The notes beneath the pieces are model-generated. The model saw only the letters and a program-made list of their open reading frames with translations. It was not told where the DNA came from and searched no databases. Positions 44,479 to 53,653 of a stretch of 64,000 nucleotides of DNA are shown piece after piece; the stretch's first letter is position 1; each line of letters opens with the position of its first letter. This DNA is from Pararhizobium gei. Lineage in GTDB: Bacteria; Pseudomonadota; Alphaproteobacteria; Rhizobiales; Rhizobiaceae. The stretch spans positions 1,204,001 to 1,268,000 of the forward strand of contig NZ_CP119409.1 of the NCBI RefSeq assembly GCF_029223885.1. The letters are read 5' to 3'. The position numbers were made by a program, and so were the translations under genes.

Positions 44479-45177
44479 TCAGCCGCCAAAAATCGTGCGG
44501 AAGATATCGACGCCGCGGTCGTCGTAAGAGATGTCGCCCTGCTTGTTGCCGGGGCCGATGACGACGACCTTGGTGCCGATCGAGGCGCGCTCGTAGAGAT
44601 GCTCGACATCCTTGTTCATCATGCGGATACAGCCGGACGACATGTTCTGGCCGATCGTCCAGGGCTGGTTGGTGCCGTGTATGCGGAAGATCGTGTCGCG
44701 GCCGCCCTTGAAGAGATACATGGCGCGCGCCCCGAGCGGATTGTCGATGCCGCCTTCCTGCACGGCCGGCAGAATATGGCCCTTCTTGGCTTCACGGACG
44801 CGCATTTCAGCCGGCGGCGTCCAGCTTGGCCATTCCGCCTTGCGGCCGACCTTTACCACGCCCGACCAGCCGAAGCCTTCACGGCCGACGCCGATGCCGT
44901 AGCGGGTCGCCCGGTTCGGGCCATCGATATAATAGAGAAACCGGTTGTTGGTATCGACGATGATCGTGCCCGGCGCTTCGTTCGTCTTGAACCGGACCTT
45001 GGTGCGCCAGTATTTTTGCGGCGGCTTTTTCTGCTGCGTCGAAGCCAGCGTTACATCGGAACGCGATACCGAATTTTCGGTTTTCCCCGGCATGAACGCC
45101 GATGCGCCGGTGGCGCCAAACAGAACAGCGGCCACCAATCCGGCCGCGGCCAAGCTCTTGAACGCATATTTGATCAT
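44479..45177 (-). CDS. L,D-transpeptidase (YkuD family), copy A
   Basis: 232 residues. N-terminal signal peptide (SLAAAGLVAAVLFGATGASA). YkuD domain from TIIVDTNNRFLYYI to KVVVIG, with catalytic H167 in RIHGTN and C183 in MSSGCIRM. These enzymes make 3-3 peptidoglycan crosslinks or attach outer-membrane proteins to peptidoglycan, important for polar growth in rhizobia. A close paralogue lies just upstream on the same strand. Confidence 0.92.
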   Translation of the reverse strand: MIKYAFKSLAAAGLVAAVLFGATGASAFMPGKTENSVSRSDVTLASTQQKKPPQKYWRTKVRFKTNEAPGTIIVDTNNRFLYYIDGPNRATRYGIGVGREGFGWSGVVKVGRKAEWPSWTPPAEMRVREAKKGHILPAVQEGGIDNPLGARAMYLFKGGRDTIFRIHGTNQPWTIGQNMSSGCIRMMNKDVEHLYERASIGTKVVVIGPGNKQGDISYDDRGVDIFRTIFGG

Positions 45178-45341
45178 GGAATCCCTCTCCAGTCTTCAGC
45201 TGCGAAACGCTATTCGATATCGCGCGCCGCGCAAGTGTCTGACAGACCGGATAGGGCAAATGTGATGCGATCGGCTGTTCCGGAGGGAACCCATGTTGCC
45301 GAAAGGCCACGAATACGACCTCCCGGCAGGTAAGTACTGAC

Positions 45342-46103
45342 TTAGATCACGACGACCTTCGTGCCAATCTTCACGCGTTCGTACAGATCCGTCACGTCCT
45401 GGTTGCGCATGCGGATGCAGCCGGAGGAAACCGCGTAGCCAATGCTCCAGGGCGCGTTCGTGCCGTGGATGCGGTAGAGCGTCGAGCCGAGATACATCGC
45501 GCGTGCACCGAGCGGATTGCCCTCGCCGCCCTCCATGCTGACGGGCAGGTAATGACCCTTGGCGGCTTCCCGCGCCCGCATTTCCGAAGGCGGGGTCCAG
45601 GTCGGCCATTCGGCCTTGCGGGTGACCTTGTGAACGCCGGCCCATTCGAAGCCCGGCTTGCCGACGCCGACGCCATAGCGGCGGGCCTCGCCGTTGCCTG
45701 TCACCAGATAGAGGAAGCGGTTGTTGGTGTCGATGACGATCGTTCCCGCCTTCTCCTTGGTGTCGTAGGCGACCGTCTGCGGCAGGAACTGTGGCGCGAT
45801 CTGCCGCTCCACCGGCTTTTGCGCCCGTGTCATGGCGACGGGTTGGGCCACGGCAACGCCGGAACGTCTGGCCTGGCCGAACAGATATTGTTTTCGGGTG
45901 GCGCGCTGCGTCTGGACTTTGACAGGACGCTGCTGCCGGTAGACGACCCGGTCCGGACGACCGCCGAGCTGGGTTACCCAGGGGGCGGTGAGATCGGGGC
46001 TGATCACAACCGGTGGCCGGTTCTGATAACGGTCCTGCGCCTGCGAAAGGCTGGTGAAGGCAAGCAACAGGGATGTGGCAAGGATAAGGGTTTTTTTCAT
46101 CAT
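45342..46103 (-). CDS. L,D-transpeptidase (YkuD family), copy B
   Basis: 253 residues from MMKKTLILAT at 46103 (an earlier in-frame Met at 46118 is possible; more upstream codons look non-coding). Signal peptide to about residue 23, a ~90-residue basic linker rich in Arg and Gln, then the YkuD domain with H213 and C229 (HGTNAPWSIGYAVSSGCIRM). About 60 % of domain positions match copy A by eye. The C terminus stops right after KVVVI, so it lacks the tail of copy A. Confidence 0.92.
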   Translation of the reverse strand: MMKKTLILATSLLLAFTSLSQAQDRYQNRPPVVISPDLTAPWVTQLGGRPDRVVYRQQRPVKVQTQRATRKQYLFGQARRSGVAVAQPVAMTRAQKPVERQIAPQFLPQTVAYDTKEKAGTIVIDTNNRFLYLVTGNGEARRYGVGVGKPGFEWAGVHKVTRKAEWPTWTPPSEMRAREAAKGHYLPVSMEGGEGNPLGARAMYLGSTLYRIHGTNAPWSIGYAVSSGCIRMRNQDVTDLYERVKIGTKVVVI

Positions 46104-46334
46104 CGGACGGACTCGCATACCTTTCGCCGGAACGGTGTCATAGCTCTGCCATCCACCCGGGCGAGCGGGTGGTCGTGGCGGTTTTCGAAGCCAAAAAGCT
46201 TGGCGGGATGAAAACGATGGTGGCACCGGGGGGAAAGAGAATGGTAAATGGCGCTTCATCAAACGGCATTCGAGCCGGTAAAGCTTTGGGTAGGGTTATC
46301 GTCGGCTTTAGGACTATGGTTGGCAAATGGTAAA

Positions 46335-46988
46335 ATGGAAAACAGCGGGGACACCGGCGTGACGGCAAAGGGCATCATTACGGGCGCGGACGGGCTTGGC
46401 CGTTGCGCCTGGCATGGCAATCTTGAGGACTACCAGCGCTATCACGACGAGGAATGGGGCCTTCCGATGGCGGATGACATCCGGCTTTTCGAGAAGATTT
46501 GCCTTGAAGGCTTTCAGTCCGGCCTGTCCTGGCTGACGATCCTGAGAAAGCGCGAAGCCTTTCGCGCCGCCTTTGCGGGCTTCGATTTCGACGTGGTGGC
46601 AACCTTCGGCGACGACGATATTGCTCGCTGTCTTGCCGATGCCGGTATCGTCAGGCACCGCGGCAAGATCGTTTCCACCATCAACAATGCGAAACGGGCG
46701 CAGGAGATGAAAGCGGAATTCGGCTCGCTCGCCCGCTATTTCTGGAGCCACGAGCCCGGCGGCAATGAGCGGCCGCAGGTGGTGACTTACGAGACGATTG
46801 CCGCCAATCCGACGACTCCGACCTCCGTCATGATCTCCAAGGACCTGAAAAAACGCGGCTGGACCTTCGTCGGCCCGACCACGGTCTACGCCTTCATGCA
46901 GGCCATGGGCCTGGTCAACGACCATATGGAGGGCTGCGTCTGCCGGGAAAAGATCGAGGCAATGCGCGCCGCCTTCATCCGGCCTTGA
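46335..46988 (+). CDS. tag: DNA-3-methyladenine glycosylase I
   Basis: 217 residues from MENSGDTG at 46335. It excises 3-methyladenine in base-excision repair. The zinc ligands are C24 (RCAWHG), H37 (YHDEEWG) and the C-terminal HMEGC pair. The recognition segment CLEGFQSGLSWLTILRKREAFRAAFAGFD is strongly conserved. The frame is open upstream to 46248, but this overlaps the promoter side of the transpeptidase gene. Single gene. Confidence 0.95.
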   Translation: MENSGDTGVTAKGIITGADGLGRCAWHGNLEDYQRYHDEEWGLPMADDIRLFEKICLEGFQSGLSWLTILRKREAFRAAFAGFDFDVVATFGDDDIARCLADAGIVRHRGKIVSTINNAKRAQEMKAEFGSLARYFWSHEPGGNERPQVVTYETIAANPTTPTSVMISKDLKKRGWTFVGPTTVYAFMQAMGLVNDHMEGCVCREKIEAMRAAFIRP

Positions 46989-46994
46989 AGCCTG

Positions 46995-47195
46995 CTAGTG
47001 AACCGGCGGGATCGGGGTTGGCCGGTTGTTGAAATAGAGAAGCGCGCCGCCGAAGATCACCAGCAGGGCGCCGATGACAAGCCATTCCCGGTTGTCGGAC
47101 ATCGCCATGCCCGAAATGATGTTGGCGCCTTGCAGCATCCACAGCCCGCCGAGCAGGATGACGACGATGCCGGCTATATTCTTGAAGATCTTCAT
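46995..47195 (-). CDS. Small two-helix membrane protein
   Basis: 66 residues from MKIFKNIAGI at 47195, with AGGACGTC upstream. Two hydrophobic helices are visible: NIAGIVVILLGGLWMLQGANII and WLVIGALLVIFGGALLYF. A short proline-rich tail (NRPTPIPPVH) follows. Similar proteins are found in rhizobia without known function. Convergent with tag, with a six-base gap. Confidence 0.75.
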   Translation of the reverse strand: MKIFKNIAGIVVILLGGLWMLQGANIISGMAMSDNREWLVIGALLVIFGGALLYFNNRPTPIPPVH

Positions 47196-47328
47196 GACGT
47201 CCTCCACGCACGAGCCGAAATTATGATCCGGTCGCGGCCTGTGGTCAACAAGGCTTGTCAGGCAGTCTTCATGAAGCGTCCGATGCAGACGCCGGAGGCA
47301 AGCCCCGGCGTCGCGTAAGGCTGAAAGA

Positions 47329-47727
47329 TCAGCCGCCGTTTTCGGCAAGCCAAGCCTTCATGGTTTTAATTTCCGCCTCCTGAGCGGAAATGACCTCTTC
47401 GGCGAGCTTGCGAAGTTGGGCGTCCTTGCCGAACTCCAGCTCGATCTTCGCCATGTCGATAGCCCCCTGATGATGGGCGATCATGCCGCGCACGAAATCC
47501 ATATCGGCATTGCCGGTATAGGCGATGTCCATGGCCCCGTGCATTTTGGCGTTGGCCGCGGCAAAGGCCTTGCTGGAGGGACCTCTATCGCCTTTCGGTT
47601 CGGCCGACATCGCGCCCTGGTTCATCGTGCCATGATCCATCGCGTCATGGTTCATTTCCTGGGCCGATGCGGGCAGGGTGAAGCTGGCGGCCAGAATTGC
47701 GGCGGCCGTGATCGTTCTCAGAGACAT
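47329..47727 (-). CDS. DUF305 (CopM-like) periplasmic protein
   Basis: 132 residues with a signal peptide (AAAILAASFTLPASA). The mature N terminus is Met/His-rich (MNHDAMDHGTMNQGAM), and FVRGMIAHHQGAIDMAKIEL is the DUF305 ferritin-like helix with the conserved HH. Relatives such as CopM bind copper, so a metal-binding or copper-tolerance role is plausible. Probably cotranscribed with the small gene at 47783. Confidence 0.88.
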   Translation of the reverse strand: MSLRTITAAAILAASFTLPASAQEMNHDAMDHGTMNQGAMSAEPKGDRGPSSKAFAAANAKMHGAMDIAYTGNADMDFVRGMIAHHQGAIDMAKIELEFGKDAQLRKLAEEVISAQEAEIKTMKAWLAENGG

Positions 47728-47782
47728 GATGTTCTCTCTTTCGTTTCAGATTGAATTGGTATGCAGACATTGTCCGCGTTCA

Positions 47783-48124
47783 TCACGAAAGAACGGGTTT
47801 GGGCGGCGGAAACAGCGGCTTCAGCAGGGTTGCCTGCAGCGGCTTCTGCAGGCGCGGTAGGACGGCGAGGCGCAGTGGGCTGCCGGGGACCGGTGCTTCC
47901 ATCGAGGTCTCGATGGCGAAACAGGCGGCACAGAGAGAGGGGTGCACGGCATGCGTCCTGCATTCCTTCGCGCGGCAGCCATCATCGTCGCTGGTTGCGC
48001 CCCGCGCATGGTCATGGCTCGCCGCGTGCATCGCGAGGCCCAGATCCTGCACCCGGGCAAGGGAAACCGTCCAGCCGCTGAGGATGGCGCAGAAGAGAGC
48101 AAGGGCGAAAACGGCGATGCGCAT
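47783..48124 (-). CDS. Small Cys/His-containing exported protein, DUF2946-like?
   Basis: 113 residues from MRIAVFALAL at 48124. An N-terminal hydrophobic segment (AVFALALFCAILSGWTV) precedes a region with HDHARG, DDDGCRAKEC and HPSLCAACFAIE, then a proline-rich tail (KPLFPPPKPVLS). The layout recalls DUF2946-type proteins often found near copper genes, and the DUF305 gene is immediately downstream. The family assignment is tentative. Confidence 0.65.
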   Translation of the reverse strand: MRIAVFALALFCAILSGWTVSLARVQDLGLAMHAASHDHARGATSDDDGCRAKECRTHAVHPSLCAACFAIETSMEAPVPGSPLRLAVLPRLQKPLQATLLKPLFPPPKPVLS

Positions 48125-48294
48125 GGAATGAAGATAAGCAGCCACACGGCCGATGAAAAGACCGCCGTGCTGTTTCTCTCGCAAAGGCTGGCTGGCCACC
48201 GGCCGCCACCGCGCAAAGGCTTGCCGCCATGGCCCTGATCGGCTAGGGAAAGCCCCAATTCCCTGACATATCGACGCTGAAAGTGCGCATCCTC

Positions 48295-50094
48295 ATGAAC
48301 GATAAAAAGAAGAAGCCCCAGAAGCTCAAGGCCCGCCTGCCGCGCGGTTTCGTCGATCGTTCCGCAGCCGACATCCGCGCCGTCGATGAGATGACCGCCA
48401 AGATCCGCGAAGTCTACGAACGCTACGGCTTCGATCCCGTCGAGACGCCGCTGTTCGAATATACCGACGCGCTCGGCAAATTCCTGCCCGACAGCGACCG
48501 CCCCAACGAAGGCGTCTTTTCGCTGCAGGACGACGACGAGCAGTGGATGAGCGCCCGCTACGACCTGACAGCCCCACTTGCCCGCCATGTCGCCGAAAAC
48601 TTCAACGATATCCAGCTGCCCTACCGCACCTATCGCGCCGGCTACGTCTTCCGCAACGAAAAACCCGGCCCCGGCCGCTTCCGCCAATTCATGCAGTTCG
48701 ACGCCGACACGGTCGGCGCCGCCGGCGTCCAGGCCGACGCCGAAATGTGCATGATGATGGCGGATACGATGGAAGCGCTTGGTATCAAGCGCGGGGATTA
48801 TGTGATCCGGGTGAACAACCGGAAGGTTCTGGATGGGGTGCTGGAGGCGATCGGGCTTGGCGGGGAGGAGAATGCTGGACGACGGCTGAGTGTTTTGAGA
48901 GCTATCGACAAGTTGGATAAGTTTGGTTTCGAAGGTGTTAGGAAGCTCCTAGGCAGAGGTAGAGAAGATGATTCTGGGGCTTTCACGAAGGGTGCAGAGC
49001 TAAGTGAGGATAAGATAGACCTGATCGCGAACTTTGTTCGTTCGGGTGATCGTTTCGAGCGACAGAAGAGAATTGCAGAGCTAGTTGCGGCAATGGAAAG
49101 CGGTACTGAAGAGCTAAAGTCCTTGATCAGTCAGTGGGCCGACGCGCCGGCTGAAATCGTTCGCGAGAAGTCCGGTCTAAGTGATGATCAAATTCGTGAA
49201 CTCTTCGCGTACCTCGGAACAGGGCCAGGAATTGTCCAACCCGGCGTCGTTGATAGGCCGCGTTGGTCCGATGATCTGACCTTGCGCGCGACATTTCCGG
49301 ATAAACAATATGATTTGAGAATCGACAATCTGAAAACCATTGAATTGATGCGAATTAGACTGCCTAAGAACTCAACGATTGAGGCCGGTCTTGATGAGCT
49401 TGCAAATATAGCAAGGCTTACCGAATCAGGCGGCTATGGCTCGGGAAGAATACTCATCGACCCCTCTGTTGTCCGAGGACTCGAATATTACACCGGCCCT
49501 GTATATGAGGCTGAACTTCAGTTCCCCGTCACCAACGAAAAAGGCGAGAAGGTCGTCTTCGGCTCGGTCGGCGGCGGCGGGCGTTATGATGGTCTGGTCT
49601 CCCGCTTCATGGGCCAGCCGGTTCCCGCCACGGGCTTTTCCATCGGCGTCTCCCGCCTGATGACGGCGTTGAAGAATCTCGGCAAGCTCGGCATGGACGA
49701 GGTCATCGCCCCGGTCGTCGTCTGCGTCATGGACCGCGATATCGACAGCCTCGGCAAGTACCAGCAGTTCACGCAGACCCTGCGGCACGCCGGCATTCGC
49801 GCCGAAATGTACCAGGGCAACAAGAAGAATTTCGGCGATCAGTTGAAATATGCCGATCGTCGCGGCGCGCCGCTGGCCATCATCCAGGGCGGCGACGAGC
49901 GCGGGCAGGGCGTCGTCCAGATCAAGGACCTGATCGAGGGCAAGCGCCTGTCGGGCGAGATCGAGGACAACGCGGCATGGCGCGAAGCGCGGGTCGCCCA
50001 GGTCTCCGTGCCGGAAGCCGACCTGGTGGCCAAGGTCCGCGAGATGCTGGACGCGCAGGACGAGGATCGGAAGCGGGCGAGGCGGGGCGTTTGA
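48295..50094 (+). CDS. hisS: Histidyl-tRNA synthetase, unusually long
   Basis: 599 residues from MNDKKKK at 48295, versus about 500 that I expect for rhizobial HisRS. Class II motif 2 ([32 protein letters not shown]), the HisRS signature [10 protein letters not shown] and motif 3 GFSIGVSRL are intact, and the C-terminal anticodon-binding domain is complete. The extra ~90 residues fall between [12 protein letters not shown] and [12 protein letters not shown] (about residues 235-395). Bases ~48880-49490 are distinctly AT-richer (37-50 % GC in 60-base lines counted by hand, against 62-65 % outside), with AGA, TTG, AAT and ATA codons. First gene of hisS-hisZ-hisG. Confidence 0.95.
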   Translation: MNDKKKKPQKLKARLPRGFVDRSAADIRAVDEMTAKIREVYERYGFDPVETPLFEYTDALGKFLPDSDRPNEGVFSLQDDDEQWMSARYDLTAPLARHVAENFNDIQLPYRTYRAGYVFRNEKPGPGRFRQFMQFDADTVGAAGVQADAEMCMMMADTMEALGIKRGDYVIRVNNRKVLDGVLEAIGLGGEENAGRRLSVLRAIDKLDKFGFEGVRKLLGRGREDDSGAFTKGAELSEDKIDLIANFVRSGDRFERQKRIAELVAAMESGTEELKSLISQWADAPAEIVREKSGLSDDQIRELFAYLGTGPGIVQPGVVDRPRWSDDLTLRATFPDKQYDLRIDNLKTIELMRIRLPKNSTIEAGLDELANIARLTESGGYGSGRILIDPSVVRGLEYYTGPVYEAELQFPVTNEKGEKVVFGSVGGGGRYDGLVSRFMGQPVPATGFSIGVSRLMTALKNLGKLGMDEVIAPVVVCVMDRDIDSLGKYQQFTQTLRHAGIRAEMYQGNKKNFGDQLKYADRRGAPLAIIQGGDERGQGVVQIKDLIEGKRLSGEIEDNAAWREARVAQVSVPEADLVAKVREMLDAQDEDRKRARRGV

Positions 50095-50108
50095 ATTTGA
50101 GGCGCGCT

Positions 50109-50258
50109 TCCCCCCCTCTGTCAGCGGTGCTGACATCTCCCCCTCAAGGGGGGAGATCGTTCTTTTCCCTTGCCTGCTTGTTGGTGCGGCAGGCTATGAT
50201 GACACGGCTGATCTCCCCCCTTGAGGGGGAGATGTCCCGGAGGGACAGAGGGGGGGAA
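50109..50258. repeat. Long palindromic intergenic repeat, copy 2 (RIME-like)
   Basis: Same mosaic as the copy at 42473. A left arm begins TTCCCCCCC, then TCTGTC, a small hairpin GTCAGC-GGT-GCTGAC and the ATCTCCCCCTCAAGGGGGGAGAT palindrome. The right arm mirrors this with GTCCC-GGA-GGGAC and ACAGAGGGGGGGAA. It fills the hisS-hisZ gap. The central ~50 bases (CTTTTCCCTTGCCTGC...) differ from copy 1. Confidence 0.8.
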
Positions 50259-50287
50259 GTCTCCGCATATTCCGAAGTGTGCCGTCC

Positions 50288-51427
50288 ATGCCTCTGATCA
50301 ACCTCCCACCCTTCGCCGCCGAACTTCTCGCCCACTTCGAGCGCCTGGGAACGCTGCGCGTCGATACCCCGGTCATCCAGCCGGCCGAGCCCTTTCTCGA
50401 CATGGCCGGCGAGGATCTGCGCCGGCGGATCTTCATGACTGAGAGCGAGACGGGCAAGAGCCTTTGCCTGCGGCCGGAATTCACCATTCCCGTCTGCTTG
50501 CGCCATATCGAGACGGCGACCGGCACACCGCAGCGCTACTCCTATCTCGGTGAAGTATTCCGCCAGCGCCGCGAGGGGGCGAACGAATTCTATCAGGCCG
50601 GGATCGAGGATCTGGGCGAGACCGACGTGGCGAGCGCCGATGCGCGGGTCATTGGCGACGCCATCGCGATACTGACGGCACGGCTGCCGGGCCGGAGCCT
50701 CAAGGTGACGCTCGGCGACCAGTCGGTCTTCGAGGCGGTCGTCGCCGCCTGCGGCCTGCCCGCCGGCTGGCAGAAGCGCCTGATCCACGCCTTCGGCAAT
50801 CCCCAACAGATCGATGCCCTGCTGACGCGGCTCTCTAACCCGCAGCCGGTGACGGGACTCGACCCCGAGATCGAAGCGCTGCTGACCTCCGGCAACGAGA
50901 CGGCGCTGGTTGCCCATCTCGACGAGACGATGCAGGCGACGGGCTATTCCACGAATGCAAGCCGCAGCCCGAGGGAAATCGCAGCACGCCTGAAGGAAAA
51001 GCGGGCGCTGGAAAAGACCGCGCTGGATGGCAGGACCCTCGATATCCTCAAGCAATTCCTGTCGCTGAACGTGCCCCTGGCGCATGCCCCGGCCGCACTG
51101 TTCGCCTTTGCCGAAAAGTCCGGCCTCTCGCTTGACGGCGCCCTGTCGCGGTTCGACGCGCGGGTGGCGGCGCTTGCCAATGCTGGCGTCGAACCTTCGC
51201 TGCTCAGCTACCGCGCCGCCTTCGGCCGGCCGCTCGATTATTACACCGGCCTCGTTTTTGAAATCGTCATAGACGGCTCAGCCGCCGTTCTGGCCGGTGG
51301 CGGCCGCTTCGATCGGCTGATGACGCTGCTGGGCGCCCGGGAACGCATTCCCGCCGTCGGCTTTGCCCTCTGGCTCGACCGCATCGAACAGGCGCTGGCC
51401 TCTCAGGAAGGGCAGATTTCTCGATGA
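50288..51427 (+). CDS. hisZ: ATP phosphoribosyltransferase regulatory subunit
   Basis: 379 residues from MPLINLPPF at 50288 (a GTG three codons earlier is possible). It is a HisRS paralogue without tRNA-binding domain: [22 protein letters not shown] and [24 protein letters not shown] replace motifs 1-2, and [13 protein letters not shown] the HisRS signature. HisZ is required for activity of the short-form HisG encoded next (ATGA overlap), catalysing the first step of histidine synthesis. Confidence 0.95.
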   Translation: MPLINLPPFAAELLAHFERLGTLRVDTPVIQPAEPFLDMAGEDLRRRIFMTESETGKSLCLRPEFTIPVCLRHIETATGTPQRYSYLGEVFRQRREGANEFYQAGIEDLGETDVASADARVIGDAIAILTARLPGRSLKVTLGDQSVFEAVVAACGLPAGWQKRLIHAFGNPQQIDALLTRLSNPQPVTGLDPEIEALLTSGNETALVAHLDETMQATGYSTNASRSPREIAARLKEKRALEKTALDGRTLDILKQFLSLNVPLAHAPAALFAFAEKSGLSLDGALSRFDARVAALANAGVEPSLLSYRAAFGRPLDYYTGLVFEIVIDGSAAVLAGGGRFDRLMTLLGARERIPAVGFALWLDRIEQALASQEGQISR

Positions 51428-52119
51428 CCATCACCATCGCACTGCCCTCCAAGGGCCGGATGAAGGAAGACGCGTCTGCGATCTTAAAAAAGGCAGGACT
51501 GAAGATCGTCGCCGTCGGCAATGAGCGCTCCTATCGGGGACGGGTCGAGGGCATGGACGATGTCGAGATCGCCTTCCTCTCGGCCTCGGAAATCTCCCGC
51601 GAAATTGGCAACGGCTCGATCGATTTCGGCGTCACCGGCGAGGACCTGATCCGCGAAGGTCTGGCCGAGGCCGATCAGCGCGTCGAATTCTGCGCCCGGC
51701 TCGGCTTCGGTCATGCCGACGTCGTCGTCGCGGTTCCGGAAATCTGGCTCGATGTCGAGACCATGGCCGATCTTGGCGACGTCGCCGCCGATTTTCGCGC
51801 CCGCCATGGGCGCCGGTTGGCAATCGCCACGAAATACTGGCGGCTGACCCAGCAGTTCTTCTCCTCCCAGCACGGCATCCAACTTTATCGCATCGTCGAA
51901 AGCCTTGGCGCAACGGAAGGGGCGCCGGCCTCCGGTTCTGCCGATATCATCGTCGACATTACCTCTACCGGCTCGACGTTGAAGGCCAACCACCTGAAGA
52001 TCCTGTCGGACGGGATCATTCTGCGGTCGCAGGCCTGTCTCGTCCGTGCCCGCAAGGTGGAGCATGAGAACGATCCGGCAGTGACGCGCATTGTCGAGGC
52101 TATCAGCCGCGTCTGCTGA
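51424..52119 (+). CDS. hisG: ATP phosphoribosyltransferase, short form
   Basis: 231 residues, overlapping hisZ by four bases. The N terminus [26 protein letters not shown], and the PRPP-binding segment [18 protein letters not shown] are typical. It lacks the C-terminal regulatory domain of long HisG, in agreement with the adjacent hisZ. It condenses ATP and PRPP. Confidence 0.96.
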   Translation: MTITIALPSKGRMKEDASAILKKAGLKIVAVGNERSYRGRVEGMDDVEIAFLSASEISREIGNGSIDFGVTGEDLIREGLAEADQRVEFCARLGFGHADVVVAVPEIWLDVETMADLGDVAADFRARHGRRLAIATKYWRLTQQFFSSQHGIQLYRIVESLGATEGAPASGSADIIVDITSTGSTLKANHLKILSDGIILRSQACLVRARKVEHENDPAVTRIVEAISRVC

Positions 52120-52146
52120 TATCGGTGCCAAATGCGTGACGCCGCG

Positions 52147-52671
52147 TCAATGAAGCAACCGGTACGTCCGGCCGGCGCCAAGCCGGTAGGCGCCGCGCGA
52201 CAGGAATGCCGTCAGGGCACACAACAGCCAGGCGAGGCCGAAGCCGATTGCAGCCCAGGTCATGCCGGGAAGGCTCACCGGAACCGCGGGAATGAAATCC
52301 CGCCAGGTGTTCTCCAGGATCGCCGGGTCCGCATCCTTTATCAGGATGAAGGGTTTGTAGATCGGAGAGGCGGCTTCCAGGGCCTGTTGCTGACCCTCCA
52401 GGTTTTGAAAGCGCGTCAGCGTCTGCCGCATCGAAACACCCTGATCCTTCAGGAACGGCTCGGCCGACGCCGCGTAAAGACCAAGGGCCGTCTCCCGGTC
52501 GATGGCGTTCCGGTTCGCCTCGCGATCGAAATTCTCCACGATGACGCGCAGTTCGTCCATCGCCCCGCCAATCCGCTGGCGGTATTGCTGGGTCAGTTCC
52601 GGCGCCTGCGACATGACGATCGCACCGAAAATGCCGCTGCCCAGAGTGATCAACCTGCTGATTGGCCCCAT
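52147..52671 (-). CDS. DUF2937 family membrane protein
   Basis: 174 residues. One N-terminal (LITLGSGIFGAIVMSQ) and one C-terminal (MTWAAIGFGLAWLLCALTAFL) hydrophobic helix flank a helical domain (APELTQQYRQRIGGAMDELRVIVENFD). This matches DUF2937 (about 170 residues). Function unknown. Convergent with hisG. Confidence 0.85.
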   Translation of the reverse strand: MGPISRLITLGSGIFGAIVMSQAPELTQQYRQRIGGAMDELRVIVENFDREANRNAIDRETALGLYAASAEPFLKDQGVSMRQTLTRFQNLEGQQQALEAASPIYKPFILIKDADPAILENTWRDFIPAVPVSLPGMTWAAIGFGLAWLLCALTAFLSRGAYRLGAGRTYRLLH

Positions 52672-52859
52672 TGCCGTCCCCGCAAAAAACGTCCAGTGCA
52701 GGCTCTAACGGCCGGCAGGGGCGAAAAGTTCGATTTGTACAATCAACAGGCGTTGTGACCCGGTGTTAGCGAAAACGAAAAGTTCATTTGACCCTTCGCG
52801 CGGTCTGATATTTTTGTCCGGCGTTTCATATATAGGGCGTCCCACCCTCAGGAGTTCCC

Positions 52860-53567
52860 ATGGCCGACCTCAGTGCATTCCCGATTACCACCCGCTGGCC
52901 CGCTCAAAATCCGGATATTATTCAGCTCTATTCGCTGCCGACGCCGAATGGCGTGAAGATTTCCATAGCCTTGGAAGAACTCGGCCTTGCCTATGAGCCG
53001 CATTTGGTTTCCTTCGGCACCAACGACCAGAAATCGCCGGAATTCGTGTCGCTGAACCCGAATGGCCGCATTCCGGCGATCATCGATCCCAACGGCCCGG
53101 ATGGCAAGCCGATCGGCCTGTTCGAATCCGGCGCGATCCTCGTCTATCTCGCCGAAAAGACCGGCAAGCTCCTTCCGGCCGATGCCGCCGGGCGCTACGA
53201 GACACTGGCCTGGGTGATGTTCCAGATGGGCGGCGTGGGTCCGATGTTCGGCCAGTTCGGTCATTTCTTCAAATTCGCGGCCGACAAGGTTGCCAATAAT
53301 TCCTATCCGATGGAACGCTACCGGGACGAGTCCAAGCGCCTGCTCGGCGTTCTGGAAGAACGACTGAACGGGCGCCAGTGGCTGATGGGCGACGACTATA
53401 CAATTGCCGACATCGCCACCTATCCGTGGATAGAAGGCGCCCGCAAATTCTATGGTGGCGCCGAGGTGCTGGACTATTCGAGCTTCCCCAATGTCATGGC
53501 CTGGGTGGACAGGGCCCTTGCCCGCCCGGCGGTGCAGAAGGGCATGGACATTCCCAAGCGCGATTGA
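52860..53567 (+). CDS. Glutathione S-transferase family protein (YghU/YfcG-like)
   Basis: 235 residues. The thioredoxin-fold N domain has IQLYSLPTPNGVKISIALEELGL and LNPNGRIPAIIDPNGP with FESGAILVYLAEK (glutathione-binding ES). The helical C domain has DYTIADIATYPWI (N-capping box). The TPNG motif and the long N terminus are those of nu-class YghU/YfcG proteins, which act as disulfide-bond reductases on glutathione. Preceded by AGGAG. Confidence 0.92.
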   Translation: MADLSAFPITTRWPAQNPDIIQLYSLPTPNGVKISIALEELGLAYEPHLVSFGTNDQKSPEFVSLNPNGRIPAIIDPNGPDGKPIGLFESGAILVYLAEKTGKLLPADAAGRYETLAWVMFQMGGVGPMFGQFGHFFKFAADKVANNSYPMERYRDESKRLLGVLEERLNGRQWLMGDDYTIADIATYPWIEGARKFYGGAEVLDYSSFPNVMAWVDRALARPAVQKGMDIPKRD

Positions 53568-53653
53568 TCCCCTCATGATCGCAGCCCGCCCGAGTTGACG
53601 ACACTCTGGCGGGCGGCTACCTCTCGGCAAAACAGGTGTCGGGGGACAGTGAA

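Noticed and set aside
49000..49450. Intein in HisRS
   Set aside because: The extra segment has no intein N-terminal Cys/Ser, no block B TxxH and no C-terminal HN followed by Cys/Ser/Thr, and is too short for a homing-endonuclease intein.
42473..50258. CRISPR array made of the repeated palindromes
   Set aside because: Only two copies 7.6 kb apart, long hairpin arms and no regularly spaced short repeats or cas genes.
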